Shown: in pieces, positions 7,706 to 15,860 of the stretch
Position numbering within the stretch: position 1 is the first letter of the stretch
How the letters are laid out: the number at the start of each line of letters is the position of its first letter
Origin: CAYXTW01 sp964452645
Lineage (GTDB): Bacteria; Zixibacteria; MSB-5A5; GN15; PGXB01
DNA: 51,953 nt
NCBI GenBank assembly: GCA_964452645.1
Contig: CAYVMO010000021.1
Coordinates: 1 to 51,953 of the forward strand
Reading direction: 5' to 3'
Made by a program: the position numbers and the translations under genes
Notes under the pieces: model-generated
Seen by the model: the letters and a program-made list of their open reading frames with translations, nothing else
Database searches by the model: none
What the model was told of the DNA's origin: nothing

Positions 7706-9418
7706 TTATGGCGGATCATCCGGGCATGGTATCGGTCCATCGAGGTACAAGAAAGTTATCAGATAAGATATATCAAGTATATTTACCACTCCGTCACAGT
7801 CGACATCACCCATCTGGACATCGTACTTGGGTTCAGGACCGTTCAAATATAAATAGCTTATAATACGCGTAACATCAAAGAGATTTAAATCCCCGTTACC
7901 ATCGGCATCGCCAAAAGGATAAACCTCACTGCCAAAAACATAGCTATTGTCATCCTGCCACTGCGTGACGACGCAGGGAATAAAAACTATTGAATCATAG
8001 TTAACATAATTATAAACGCCGCATCGGGTTCTGCCGCTCGCATCGACATCGCAATTCACTACCGGTCGGCCGCTATCATTTTTGAAGACAATATAGGAAA
8101 AGCCCCATTGGACGATATTAGTTCCGTCAAAATTGAGTTTAAGGAGCCCGTTCTCCAATGTGTCAGGATAAGCGACGATATAATTGCTGGCCAAACCATC
8201 GGGCGGATCGACCGCCACATCACCGGCGAATGGACATGATGCTATGTGATGGTCAATGTGGACAAGAGGATATGAAGCTCCTTCCTCATAATAATCGGGA
8301 TTGTACCGATCGCCGGTGAAGTAGTTCCAGACAACGAATTCGGGCAAAGCGGTTTCGATATTTTCGCCGAAAGGTGACAGGGCGGAATCCATGGACGGCA
8401 GCGTTTCATAGAACCGCAGGTACTCCCAGATCGTTCGTACGATATCAAGACCGAACCTCTCGGCCAAAAAAGTCGGCCATACAAATGTACTGTAGTCGTG
8501 CCAGCTGGCGCCAAAAACTGCAGTATCAATCAGAAACGTATCGGGAAAGTTGAAAAAGTACGGCAGGAAAACATAATTGTCATTGACGACGTCAAAAACG
8601 ACATCCTCCATAAAAACCGCGCTGCCTTCGGTCCACCATGTATTCGGACCGCTCTTAAAAGCATAGGCCATCTGTGTGGCATGATAATATTCGTGAGCGC
8701 AGGTGATTTTCAACGCCCCGATCACGTTTCCTTCCGGGTCTTCATTGGGTTGGGCAATACTCATTGTATTATTTATTTCCATATAAGAAGAGTAATCACC
8801 CCAGGACGAATCACCGGGTGTTTCTTTGTATGTCGAGCCGTAAGCCATTCCGGTAAACCTGATGTATATATCATAATAGGGATCTCCATCGGATGGCGGA
8901 GGCAAATAACCAAGTTCGTTGCGATAATAGCGACTACTGCTGTCAGCATATAAGGCAACGCGTTCGACATAGTCGGGGACATTGTTGGAATCGAGATCCT
9001 CCGGAAGAACGGTGTTACTCCCTGACGTATCATAATGCACCATAAAAGTAGAATCGGGCGAAATATAATATTTGTGGGCCGGCGGACGGTTAAAATATGC
9101 TGCTGCGGCTGCCTGCTGCTCGGGATTCAGTAAATCCCAATTGTCCATGACATCGTTTATGTAGGGCGTTCCGCTGCGGACCGGCAGTGTAACATCCGAT
9201 TTATATGTCGTCGGCAGCTGCTGCGGATAAAGAACGGCCTGCAAACTGTAAAATATTTTATCACCGCGGTTGATTTCGCCGGATAAATATGCCTTTTCGA
9301 TTAAGGCCAGCGAGCTTTTGGTCTTGAAATCAGCCGGTGCTTCGCCTGAATATGCTGACAGGTAGAACAAAAGAAACATAAAAATAACCGGCAATGTCTT
9401 TATGCAGGATTTTGTCAT
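7706..9418 (-). CDS. Secreted MXAN_6640-like metalloprotease with C-terminal dockerin
   Basis: The 570-residue protein has a signal peptide (core LPVIFMFLLFYLSAYS). It carries the zinc-protease motif HEYYH at residues 242-246, with a following TEGSAVFMED segment that may supply the third ligand. The layout and the preceding HYDTSG and YADSSSRYYRNELGY segments recall the MXAN_6640 family of putative metalloproteases. Residues about 500-565 contain two EF-hand-like dockerin repeats, GDADGNGDLNLFDVTRIISYL and GDVDCDGVVNILDISYLITFL, ending in a proline-rich tail. Dockerins bind cohesins in cellulosomes; no cohesin is encoded here, so the domain may instead act in surface display. Transcribed alone from a promoter at 9486-9513. 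Confidence 0.87.
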   Translation of the reverse strand: MTKSCIKTLPVIFMFLLFYLSAYSGEAPADFKTKSSLALIEKAYLSGEINRGDKIFYSLQAVLYPQQLPTTYKSDVTLPVRSGTPYINDVMDNWDLLNPEQQAAAAAYFNRPPAHKYYISPDSTFMVHYDTSGSNTVLPEDLDSNNVPDYVERVALYADSSSRYYRNELGYLPPPSDGDPYYDIYIRFTGMAYGSTYKETPGDSSWGDYSSYMEINNTMSIAQPNEDPEGNVIGALKITCAHEYYHATQMAYAFKSGPNTWWTEGSAVFMEDVVFDVVNDNYVFLPYFFNFPDTFLIDTAVFGASWHDYSTFVWPTFLAERFGLDIVRTIWEYLRFYETLPSMDSALSPFGENIETALPEFVVWNYFTGDRYNPDYYEEGASYPLVHIDHHIASCPFAGDVAVDPPDGLASNYIVAYPDTLENGLLKLNFDGTNIVQWGFSYIVFKNDSGRPVVNCDVDASGRTRCGVYNYVNYDSIVFIPCVVTQWQDDNSYVFGSEVYPFGDADGNGDLNLFDVTRIISYLYLNGPEPKYDVQMGDVDCDGVVNILDISYLITFLYLDGPIPCPDDPP

Positions 9419-9485
9419 CTAACCATTTCCCTATCTTGCCGGCATGTTTGCACGGCAATGTTGCAGTAGAATGTCTTCATTATTA

Positions 9486-9513
9486 AATTTACCTAATATT
9501 TGTATTTTGTCAA
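9486..9513 (-). promoter_or_regulatory. Promoter for the dockerin metalloprotease
   Basis: TTGACA (9513-9508) and TAAATT (9491-9486) lie 16 bases apart on the minus strand, about 70 bases upstream of the ATG at 9418. The -35 is perfect and the -10 matches four of six consensus bases. Confidence 0.5.
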
Positions 9514-9544
9514 GTATATAACGTTGTTGGGGCACAACATGTTC

Positions 9545-11209
9545 CTAATTTATATAATGTCCGACGCCGAATGAAAATTGCCAGTCGTTGAGCTCGCCGG
9601 AATAGGCAAGATCAAGGCGCATTAACCTGGCGTTGGAAATCCGCTCGGCACTTAGCCGCAGACCGAATCCAACCGACCAGTAAAAATCCTTTAAGCGCAC
9701 GCCTTCATCTTTCGCCCAGCAACGACCAATATCAACAAATTGAACGGCACCAAGATCAACCGATAAAATCTCAATTCCTGAAAAAAAACGATTTTCAACA
9801 TTGACTATTAATCGTCTTTCTCCGGTTGTATAATTCCGGGGATAGCCGCGTAGACCATTGTTTTCGCCGAGATACAGAGTTCCCGCACCTTCTGAGGGGA
9901 TATCCTCGGTATAGACAGCTCTGAACATCGGTGTCAGCCATTTTATATAGTTGTTATAATACTTTATCGAAAGGTTCAGCTCTTTTCTGTAGGTCGTTTT
10001 TCCTTTGAACCACCGAACCTGCTTAAATCCGGCAAAAAACAAGTTTGACTTTAGATAATGATGAAAATTGCCGGTAAGGGCAATTGACCTGTAAACATTG
10101 TGATGATTGGCGGCATCGAAAGTCCAGCCGAATTCAACCGACCCGCCCTTTTCCAATAATATATCCTCCGTTGTTCGGAACGTATTAATCCGTGTGGTTC
10201 CGATATACTTCAAATTATAAATGCCGAATTCGGGCGTTATCGCCCAGTATAAACTATCCCGGGAAAAGACATTATTCGGATTTTGTTCGATTACCAAACT
10301 ATCGGTCGGGCCGATATCTCTATATTCGTAATTCAAACCGGCCAATATTTTGTTGTGATATGAACCGAATCGATAATAATTGGCCAGTTTAAGCCAATCA
10401 CCGGAAATTTGCTCCCATGATGTAATAACTCCTCCCTCCCCATAGTTATCTCTCCTCCTGTCCGTCGCTGAATAGGCGATACTATATTGAATTCGAGAAT
10501 CAAGCGAATAGAATGGCCTTCCGATAGACAAACCCTTCTCGCCGACTTCCGGATTGCCGTCATAGAATAAATTCAGATAATGCCGGGAGCCGAGAAGACG
10601 CATTTCGGTAAATGACAGTCGACCATAATCTTCCCGAAACTCCCTTATATAATAATGGAGCGCAACAGATTGACCCAAACCCAATAAATTCAATTCTTCA
10701 AAACGGAAATGGTAACTGACTTCCTCGGAGTTGCGGCTGATGGAAAATCCGGCAAGCATTGTCCAGGAATCGGCGGTCGTAACCCGCAAGATATTTAAGC
10801 CATCGCCGGATCGATAAAGCTCGACTTTGGCATTCCAAAGATATGATAAGGAACGTAGATTACGCTCCGATTCAAGCGCCAGTCTTTCGGAGTAAATGTC
10901 ACCCTTTTTTATCAGTAATTCCCTTTCAATAATATGTCTTTTCGTTTTGATATGCAGTTTGTTGGCCAGCCGATAAATCCAGTAATCGTATTTGGCTGAA
11001 TCGAGGCTAAAAATATTATGATTTTCTATTTCGACGGAATCGATATAAACCGGTGATGAATCGATTTCATTTTCGCCGGAGAAACAGGCTTTTCCGGCAA
11101 ATAAGAACCAGATGAAAAAACAGCTGAAAATAACATATTTCGAATTATATCGGGAGATGGCCGGAATAAAAAATCTTAGATTATCAAGAGATTCACTTTG
11201 TTTTGACAA
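9545..11209 (-). CDS. BamA/TamA-like outer-membrane protein (POTRA + Omp85 barrel)
   Basis: After a signal-like hydrophobic segment (YVIFSCFFIWFLFAG), residues about 50-125 resemble a single POTRA domain (IERELLIKKGDIYSERLALE). The remainder is beta-strand rich, and the C-terminal half carries the Omp85 surface-antigen signatures GAGTLYLGENNGLRGYPRN and VQFVDIGRCWAKD, ending SFGVGHYIN. At about 554 residues it is shorter than BamA (usually five POTRA), closer to TamA-like or patatin-associated barrels. Likely role: protein insertion into or transport across the outer membrane. The start is probably TTG at 11209, with AAAGG seven bases upstream; TTG 11215 is too close to it. It overlaps the MauE/DoxX gene by 17 bases, so translation is coupled. 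Confidence 0.83.
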   Translation of the reverse strand: MSKQSESLDNLRFFIPAISRYNSKYVIFSCFFIWFLFAGKACFSGENEIDSSPVYIDSVEIENHNIFSLDSAKYDYWIYRLANKLHIKTKRHIIERELLIKKGDIYSERLALESERNLRSLSYLWNAKVELYRSGDGLNILRVTTADSWTMLAGFSISRNSEEVSYHFRFEELNLLGLGQSVALHYYIREFREDYGRLSFTEMRLLGSRHYLNLFYDGNPEVGEKGLSIGRPFYSLDSRIQYSIAYSATDRRRDNYGEGGVITSWEQISGDWLKLANYYRFGSYHNKILAGLNYEYRDIGPTDSLVIEQNPNNVFSRDSLYWAITPEFGIYNLKYIGTTRINTFRTTEDILLEKGGSVEFGWTFDAANHHNVYRSIALTGNFHHYLKSNLFFAGFKQVRWFKGKTTYRKELNLSIKYYNNYIKWLTPMFRAVYTEDIPSEGAGTLYLGENNGLRGYPRNYTTGERRLIVNVENRFFSGIEILSVDLGAVQFVDIGRCWAKDEGVRLKDFYWSVGFGLRLSAERISNARLMRLDLAYSGELNDWQFSFGVGHYIN

Positions 11210-11651
11210 GATCAAACCTTTGCGATCGATTTATCATAAGATAGAAAACCAGTACCAAATAGCCAAAATCTCTTAGCAACAGACCGAGGGAATTACTCTT
11301 GGCCCGGGAACTGACCGTAAAACACCCGCATTCCAAATCTACACCGCGAAAGAGATTAATTCCGATTGATACCGCAAAGACCGCCAGCATAAAACCAATA
11401 ATGAGGATGCCCCCCTCCTTATAAATACCAAGGAAAACACTGATCCCGCATATAAGCTCCACCCAGGGCATCGTAATGGCCAGCAGATTAATCAGCTGAC
11501 CGGGAAGAAGATGATAATTATAAACAATCCTTGCGAATTCGGCCGGAGATGAAATCTTGTCAAGAGAAGCATAGATAAAAACCGCGCCGATTACTATCCG
11601 TGCGACCAATCCCAAATAATCATTATGCAAAAATTTATTGAATCCTGACAT
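11193..11651 (-). CDS. MauE/DoxX-family membrane protein
   Basis: This roughly 152-residue protein has four predicted helices: LVARIVIGAVFIYASLDKI, LAITMPWVELICGISVFLG, IGFMLAVFAVSIGINLF and LGLLLRDFGYLVLVFYLM. The motif ECGCF before the last helix is characteristic of MauE-like members, which assist disulfide or cofactor maturation; DoxX relatives act in thiosulfate/quinone redox. An upstream in-frame extension to 11822 lies inside the rhodanese gene and is not credible. ATG 11651 has AGGGGG upstream and lies one base after the rhodanese stop. The pairing with rhodanese suggests periplasmic sulfur or thiol chemistry (inference). Confidence 0.85.
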   Translation of the reverse strand: MSGFNKFLHNDYLGLVARIVIGAVFIYASLDKISSPAEFARIVYNYHLLPGQLINLLAITMPWVELICGISVFLGIYKEGGILIIGFMLAVFAVSIGINLFRGVDLECGCFTVSSRAKSNSLGLLLRDFGYLVLVFYLMINRSQRFDLVKTK

Positions 11652-11652
11652 A

Positions 11653-12150
11653 TTACTTCCCCCTATCGACCGGTAATTTCGCTTCCTCCCACTCGCGCCA
11701 ACCGCCGTAAAATATGAAAACGTCCTTATAGCCTTTGTCGGCCATTTCCCGGCCGAGAAAAAGCGATGATTCGCACTCATTTCCAGAGCAGTAAACAACG
11801 ATTTCTTTGTCGAAGGGAACATCCTTCAATACTTTATCCCAATAATCTTCCATATAATCATAAGGAAGATTAACCGCGCCCTTGATATGACCGAGCTCAT
11901 AATCCTCGGGCTCGCGGGCATCAATGAACAAGATACCCTTGGACTGGAATTTGGTGGCAGCCTCATCGAGCGAAATAAACGGCGGGTCACCTTCCTCCGC
12001 CGACGGCGGAACAATAATCGAATCGGAGCCGGAAATCGAAGGCCAATTACCGATAAAAGGAATCCGATTACCCAAAATCGTATTGGCAACAAAAGCAATT
12101 ATTAAAGAAAAAACGATAATAAACAATGGAGGCATTAATCGGAGTTTCAT
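11653..12150 (-). CDS. Membrane-anchored rhodanese-domain protein
   Basis: An N-terminal helix (LFIIVFSLIIAFVANTIL) anchors the 165-residue protein. Residues about 57-160 form one rhodanese domain: ILFIDAREPEDYELGHIKGA is the conserved Asp-Arg/Glu/His region, and YCSGNECESS holds the putative active-site Cys (first Cys of CSGNEC), near residue 120. GWREWEEAKLPV is the typical C-terminal segment. Rhodaneses move sulfane sulfur; placement outside the inner membrane would suit sulfide or polysulfide handling. It is first in the operon rhodanese / MauE-DoxX / BamA-like, with a promoter and possible operator repeats upstream. Confidence 0.9.
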   Translation of the reverse strand: MKLRLMPPLFIIVFSLIIAFVANTILGNRIPFIGNWPSISGSDSIIVPPSAEEGDPPFISLDEAATKFQSKGILFIDAREPEDYELGHIKGAVNLPYDYMEDYWDKVLKDVPFDKEIVVYCSGNECESSLFLGREMADKGYKDVFIFYGGWREWEEAKLPVDRGK

Positions 12151-12192
12151 ATAACCTTAAAACAATTTATCAGCTTCCGGGTTCAAAAATTA

Positions 12193-12229
12193 TTGCGGCC
12201 AATATCTGTATTTGCGGCCGATTTGTCAA
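12193..12229 (-). promoter_or_regulatory. Promoter with flanking direct repeats, rhodanese operon
   Basis: On the minus strand TTGACA (12229-12224) and GATATT (12206-12201) are 17 bases apart. Identical 8-mers GGCCGCAA occur in the spacer (12219-12212) and just downstream of the -10 (12200-12193), 19 bases start to start, so they bracket the -10 on nearly the same helix face. This looks like an operator for a dimeric repressor, but it is only a sequence pattern. Confidence 0.5.
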
Positions 12230-12296
12230 TAGTTTCGGCTCCCGCATCGGTTTTATTAATATTGTGGGAATAACACTATAAGCGACCCGGGCTAAG

Positions 12297-12327
12297 ATAA
12301 AAAAACAAGGCCGGAAAAAACCGGCCT
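12297..12327 (-). terminator. Rho-independent terminator
   Basis: AGGCCGG / CCGGCCT (12321-12327 and 12308-12314 read on the minus strand) with a T6 loop is followed by TTGTTTTTTT. It lies about 70 bases downstream of the small gene at 12400-12570 and would end its transcript before the rhodanese promoter. Confidence 0.8.
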
Positions 12328-12399
12328 CGTTTCAAGATTTTCCCAACCTGAATTTTAAACGCCGTATCAATCAGCGGTACTCACGACCAACCTATTTTA

Positions 12400-12570
12400 T
12401 TAGCCGCGCTTAATTTTCCATTTAAGCGACAGCAAACTAAATTTTCCTTTCAAAATACTTGAAGCCACGTGCACAAACTTTTCAGGGCTTAATCCCTGCA
12501 AACCATAGGGGTGCCAATAATCTTTGACTGCTGTGCTGGCGTAATGCTCAGCTTCTTTTCTCGCAGGCAT
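12400..12570 (-). CDS. Small hypothetical protein, 56 residues
   Basis: I do not recognise this protein. Translation from ATG 12570 gives 56 residues starting MPARKEAEHYASTAVKDYWH, with a middle PYGLQGLSPEKFVHVAS and a basic end SLKWKIKRG. It is probably soluble. Evidence for a real gene: GGGAG seven bases before the ATG, a TTGACA-type promoter upstream (12774-12802), a clear terminator about 70 bases after the stop, and no competing gene in 12151-12861. The transcript has a leader of about 200 bases with a consensus Shine-Dalgarno sequence far from the start. It is too short for usual length cut-offs and would be missed by automatic annotation. Confidence 0.6.
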   Translation of the reverse strand: MPARKEAEHYASTAVKDYWHPYGLQGLSPEKFVHVASSILKGKFSLLSLKWKIKRG

Positions 12571-12654
12571 AACAAATCTCCCGTTTAGCCTGATGGCGAA
12601 GTTAATAAAGTCAATAATGGGCTAATTGGGGTGCTCTTTTTTGTATTTGCTTAT

Positions 12655-12722
12655 ATCACCTCCTTAGAGAAACGCTTTTTAAAACTCTAAAAATCGGTGA
12701 GGAACGTGCTTCAGTTTCTAAA
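12655..12722 (-). promoter_or_regulatory. Structured leader with an orphan consensus Shine-Dalgarno
   Basis: AAGGAGGTGAT (12665-12655), fully complementary to the usual 16S 3' end, lies about 85 bases before the ATG at 12570, with no start codon at usable distance. Immediately upstream, TTAGAAAC (12721-12714) can pair with GTTTCTCTAA (12673-12664), with a two-base bulge, so that the stem ends at the SD. The loop carries TCACC, which could also pair with the GGTGA of the SD. This suggests a regulated leader or ribosome standby site (inference). Confidence 0.35.
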
Positions 12723-12773
12723 ATATATACGGCGGTAAAAAGTATCAGTGAGAATTTTTTTTCTCTATCATAA

Positions 12774-12802
12774 ACTTAATATATATTTTTAAACCTTGTC
12801 AA
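12774..12802 (-). promoter_or_regulatory. Promoter of the 56-residue gene
   Basis: TTGACA (12802-12797) is followed 17-18 bases later by TTAAGT/TAAGTT within AT-rich DNA. The -35 is perfect and the -10 weak. The start point would be near 12768. Confidence 0.4.
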
Positions 12803-12861
12803 GCCCTTTTTTAGCTTTTTTTACGAAAATCCGGATTCGCCAACTGACGAATCTGTATATC

Positions 12862-13416
12862 CTATAACCTATTAAGCGATTTGCCGAGAATCTTTTTAAC
12901 CCTGGCCGGCGATATTTTGTATTTATTCGATAAATCTACGACTATTTCCCGACGCGAGACCTCTTTTTCATACTGGGTTAAATCGTCGGGAAGCATCTTA
13001 AATAGAGAATCAAAATCAGATCTGACTTCTTTAGATGTTTCATCAATTTCCGTTTTCTGTCCCGGCGTCATTTTGGCGGCCTGCTTTGATGATGATGTCT
13101 TTGAATCGGCAGCATTTTTTCTTCTGGCTTCTTCGATCGCACGAAGACTGTCTTTTTCCGCATAAAATTGATTCAGACTATCGATCTGGGCCTGATAAAA
13201 TGTCTCCATTCTTATGATTGAATCGATATAAAATCGAGTGGAATCATCCATCCGAGCCAACAGAAGGCTATCCTGCGTTTTGAAATATTCCTCTTTGATT
13301 GAGGCAATCCGCTCCGCTTCGCGTTTGGCGGAGACTGATGACTTAATGACCGATATCGCGACAATTAACCCGATAAGAATCAGTGCCGCAAATATTTTCA
13401 GGAAAATTCTTTTCAT
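12862..13416 (-). CDS. Membrane-anchored coiled-coil protein, unknown function
   Basis: I do not recognise the family. From ATG 13416 the protein has 184 residues: one N-terminal helix (IFAALILIGLIVAISVI), then a long charged helical region (SAKREAERIASIKEEYFKTQ onward to about 105) with coiled-coil character. A Lys/Ser/Thr-rich linker follows, then a C-terminal globular segment (ISPARVKKILGKSLNRL) that could be a small helix-turn-helix. The TTG at 13437 used for a longer version lies inside the predicted -10, so ATG 13416 is preferred although its ribosome site is weak. Confidence 0.7.
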   Translation of the reverse strand: MKRIFLKIFAALILIGLIVAISVIKSSVSAKREAERIASIKEEYFKTQDSLLLARMDDSTRFYIDSIIRMETFYQAQIDSLNQFYAEKDSLRAIEEARRKNAADSKTSSSKQAAKMTPGQKTEIDETSKEVRSDFDSLFKMLPDDLTQYEKEVSRREIVVDLSNKYKISPARVKKILGKSLNRL

Positions 13417-13435
13417 AGACTTATTTTTGCCACGC

Positions 13436-13464
13436 AAAATCGCGTTGTAAAATTAAGTTGTCAA
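13436..13464 (-). promoter_or_regulatory. Promoter of the coiled-coil gene
   Basis: TTGACA (13464-13459) and GATTTT (13441-13436) are 17 bases apart. The -35 is perfect and the -10 poor. The leader would be only about 13 bases. Confidence 0.4.
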
Positions 13465-13679
13465 GCTGAAAAAACAGTTCCGTGACCGATTTATTTTCTC
13501 GGCAGATATTGACATAAAGAATCAACCGCCTTTTGGTTTTTTTCAAAGGCGAAATAATAATATCCCCGACCGGTCAGTTTTGTCCCCGGGCGATGCCCAA
13601 TCCCTTCAGACGGACGAGAACGACTAATATTTCCGGAATATATGCCCTTCCAGGTTTATTTAAGACTCTGAATAAGAAA
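13465..13679. other. Intergenic stretch after rsh, possible gene remnant
   Basis: I see no full gene or clear terminator here. On the minus strand a 53-codon open stretch (13651 down to 13490) reads like protein (YYYFAFEKNQKAVDSLCQYL) but begins directly after an in-frame TAA and contains no ATG, GTG or TTG. It may be the tail of a decayed gene or chance. Immediately after the rsh stop, an ATGA overlap opens a frame that closes after seven codons. Confidence 0.3.
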
Positions 13680-15860
13680 TCATCCGGGGCTACCGGCTCC
13701 GGTCGGATGACCGCCGCCACCCGGCGCTCGGTTGACGGAAATCACACCCTTCACTTTTTTTATTCTCTTCAGGACTCGTTCAAGCTGACTTAAGTTTCTT
13801 ACTTCAACGGCAATAATCCCGGTCGAACTGGTATCACTGATATGAATATCCGCCCCGCGCACGTTAGTATCGCTGTCGGCGATAGATTCGGTAATATCGA
13901 GAATAATGTTTTTTCGCGAAGCTACCTCGACCTGCAAGCGGACGACAAAAGTCTGCTCGTCGGTAATATTCCATGAAACCGGCACTATTCGTTCTTCCTG
14001 TTTGAGAAGTTCATGAGCATGAGGGCAATCAACCCGATGAACGCTGACGCCGCGCCCGCGAGTGATATAGCCGATGACATCCTCACCGGGAATCGGCTGA
14101 CAGCATCGTGCAAATCGGAACATCATATTGTCCAGGCCTTCAATCTTTATCCCCCGCTCTTTGCGGACCCTCTCGATTACCTTCTCCACAATCGATTCTG
14201 ATTCCGGTTTTTCCTTTATGGGAACGATTTTGGATGTAACCTGGATGGGCGAAATATCGCCGTTACCCAGTGCAAAAAACAAGCTATCCACGGATTTTAT
14301 TGATAATCCCTGCGCCACGTCAAGCAGATCATTATCGGAAGGAAATGGGTGGCGCGCTTTTTTGAGCTCGCTTTCCAGAATTTCTTTCCCCAGTTCGACC
14401 GCTTGCTTATACCCGGCCTGTTTCAACCAGTGCCTGATTTTGGCCCGCGCCTGGGAAGTGGCGGCAATATTCAGCCAGTCATGTGACGGGTGCCGATGCG
14501 GACCGGTTAGAATCTCGACTTCATCTCCGGATTGTAATTTAGTAGTCAAGGGTGAAATTCGGTTGTTGATTTTGGCGCCGCTGCAGTGAAGACCAACCTC
14601 GGTATGCACGGCAAATGCAAAATCCAGAGGAGTAGCGCCGGCTGAAAGATGTTTAATCTCGCCCTGTGGCGTATAAACGTAAATATCATCGGCGAACAGG
14701 TCGATTTTCAAATACTCCAGAAATTCGGACGGATTGGTCAAATCCTTCTGCCAGTCAAGTATATCCCGCAGCCAGAGCATTTGCCGGTCCGATTTATCCA
14801 GTTGTTGCCGACCCTCTTTATACAGCCAGTGGGCGGCGATTCCGTTTTCGGCGATGCGATGCATCTCCTGGGTGCGAATCTGAACCTCAACCACATTCTC
14901 GCCATTTTCGCCGGGGGCAATTATGGCGGTATGCAGCGACTGGTAATTATTCGGTTTGGGGCTGGCGATATAATCGGCGAATTTCTCGCGAACCGGGGGC
15001 CATAATTCATGAACAACGCCCATGGCGTGATAACATTCGGCCTTGGTGCGAACGATAATACGGATAGCATGCAGATCGGCGATACGCTCGAATTTGACTT
15101 CCCGGATTTTGATTTTGTGATAAATGGAATCGATATGTTTGGCTCTTCCCTGTACTTCGGCTTTGATGCCGGCCTCGGTCATGGCCGTTTTAATCGATTT
15201 GATCATGGTGCCAATGTAGGCTTCTCGTTCCTCGCGGGTAAGCTCGATTTTTTTCACCAGAGCGCTGTATATTTCCGGCTCCAGAAACTTGAGCGACAAA
15301 TCTTCCAGTTCGGTTTTTATCTTGGCAATTCCGAAGCGATGCGCCAGCGGGGCATAAACATCGCGCGTCTCCGCGGCAATCCTCTTTCTTTTGGCCTCAT
15401 CCAGATGCTGCAACGTTCGCATGTTGTTGAGACGGTCAGCCAGTTTGATAAGAATGACGCGGATATCTTTCGCCATCGAAAGAAGCATTTTTCGGAAATA
15501 TTCGACCTGCTGTTCCTCCCGCGATTTGAATTCCACCAAACTAAGTTTTGAAACACCGTCGACCAGCGAGGCGATTTCGTCGCCGAATTTTTCCTTGATC
15601 TCATCAATTGTAACATCGGTATCTTCAACGACATCATGCATAAGAGCGGCGGCGATAGTGGCTGAATCGAGATGCATCTCGGCTAAAATGAGAGCAACAT
15701 TATGACAATGATCGATATAGGGAACACCCGATTCACGAATCTGTCCGGCGTGAGCGGTATCCGAGAATTCATAAGCCCGGCGGAGCAAAGGTATATCGAC
15801 ATTGGCGTTAAATGACTCAATGGAAATTATGAATTCGGCCAGATTCAATACCGTCGTCAT
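13680..15860 (-). CDS. rsh: Bifunctional (p)ppGpp synthetase/hydrolase (RSH)
   Basis: The full-length 726-residue long RSH enzyme makes and degrades the alarmone (p)ppGpp. Domains in order: HD hydrolase (about 25-180) with intact HDVVEDT, so hydrolysis is expected; synthetase (about 225-360) with DYIASPKPNNYQSLHT and EVQIRTQEMHRIAENGIAAH; TGS (about 385-445) with DDIYVYTPQGEIKHLSAGAT; a Cys/His segment MFRFARCCQPIPGEDVIGYITRG (zinc-finger/CC domain); and a C-terminal ACT domain. It is the last gene of the msbA-like / glycosyltransferase operon, and its ATG overlaps the GT9 stop by four bases. It may be the only long RSH in the genome, but that cannot be seen here. Confidence 0.96.
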   Translation of the reverse strand: MTTVLNLAEFIISIESFNANVDIPLLRRAYEFSDTAHAGQIRESGVPYIDHCHNVALILAEMHLDSATIAAALMHDVVEDTDVTIDEIKEKFGDEIASLVDGVSKLSLVEFKSREEQQVEYFRKMLLSMAKDIRVILIKLADRLNNMRTLQHLDEAKRKRIAAETRDVYAPLAHRFGIAKIKTELEDLSLKFLEPEIYSALVKKIELTREEREAYIGTMIKSIKTAMTEAGIKAEVQGRAKHIDSIYHKIKIREVKFERIADLHAIRIIVRTKAECYHAMGVVHELWPPVREKFADYIASPKPNNYQSLHTAIIAPGENGENVVEVQIRTQEMHRIAENGIAAHWLYKEGRQQLDKSDRQMLWLRDILDWQKDLTNPSEFLEYLKIDLFADDIYVYTPQGEIKHLSAGATPLDFAFAVHTEVGLHCSGAKINNRISPLTTKLQSGDEVEILTGPHRHPSHDWLNIAATSQARAKIRHWLKQAGYKQAVELGKEILESELKKARHPFPSDNDLLDVAQGLSIKSVDSLFFALGNGDISPIQVTSKIVPIKEKPESESIVEKVIERVRKERGIKIEGLDNMMFRFARCCQPIPGEDVIGYITRGRGVSVHRVDCPHAHELLKQEERIVPVSWNITDEQTFVVRLQVEVASRKNIILDITESIADSDTNVRGADIHISDTSSTGIIAVEVRNLSQLERVLKRIKKVKGVISVNRAPGGGGHPTGAGSPG

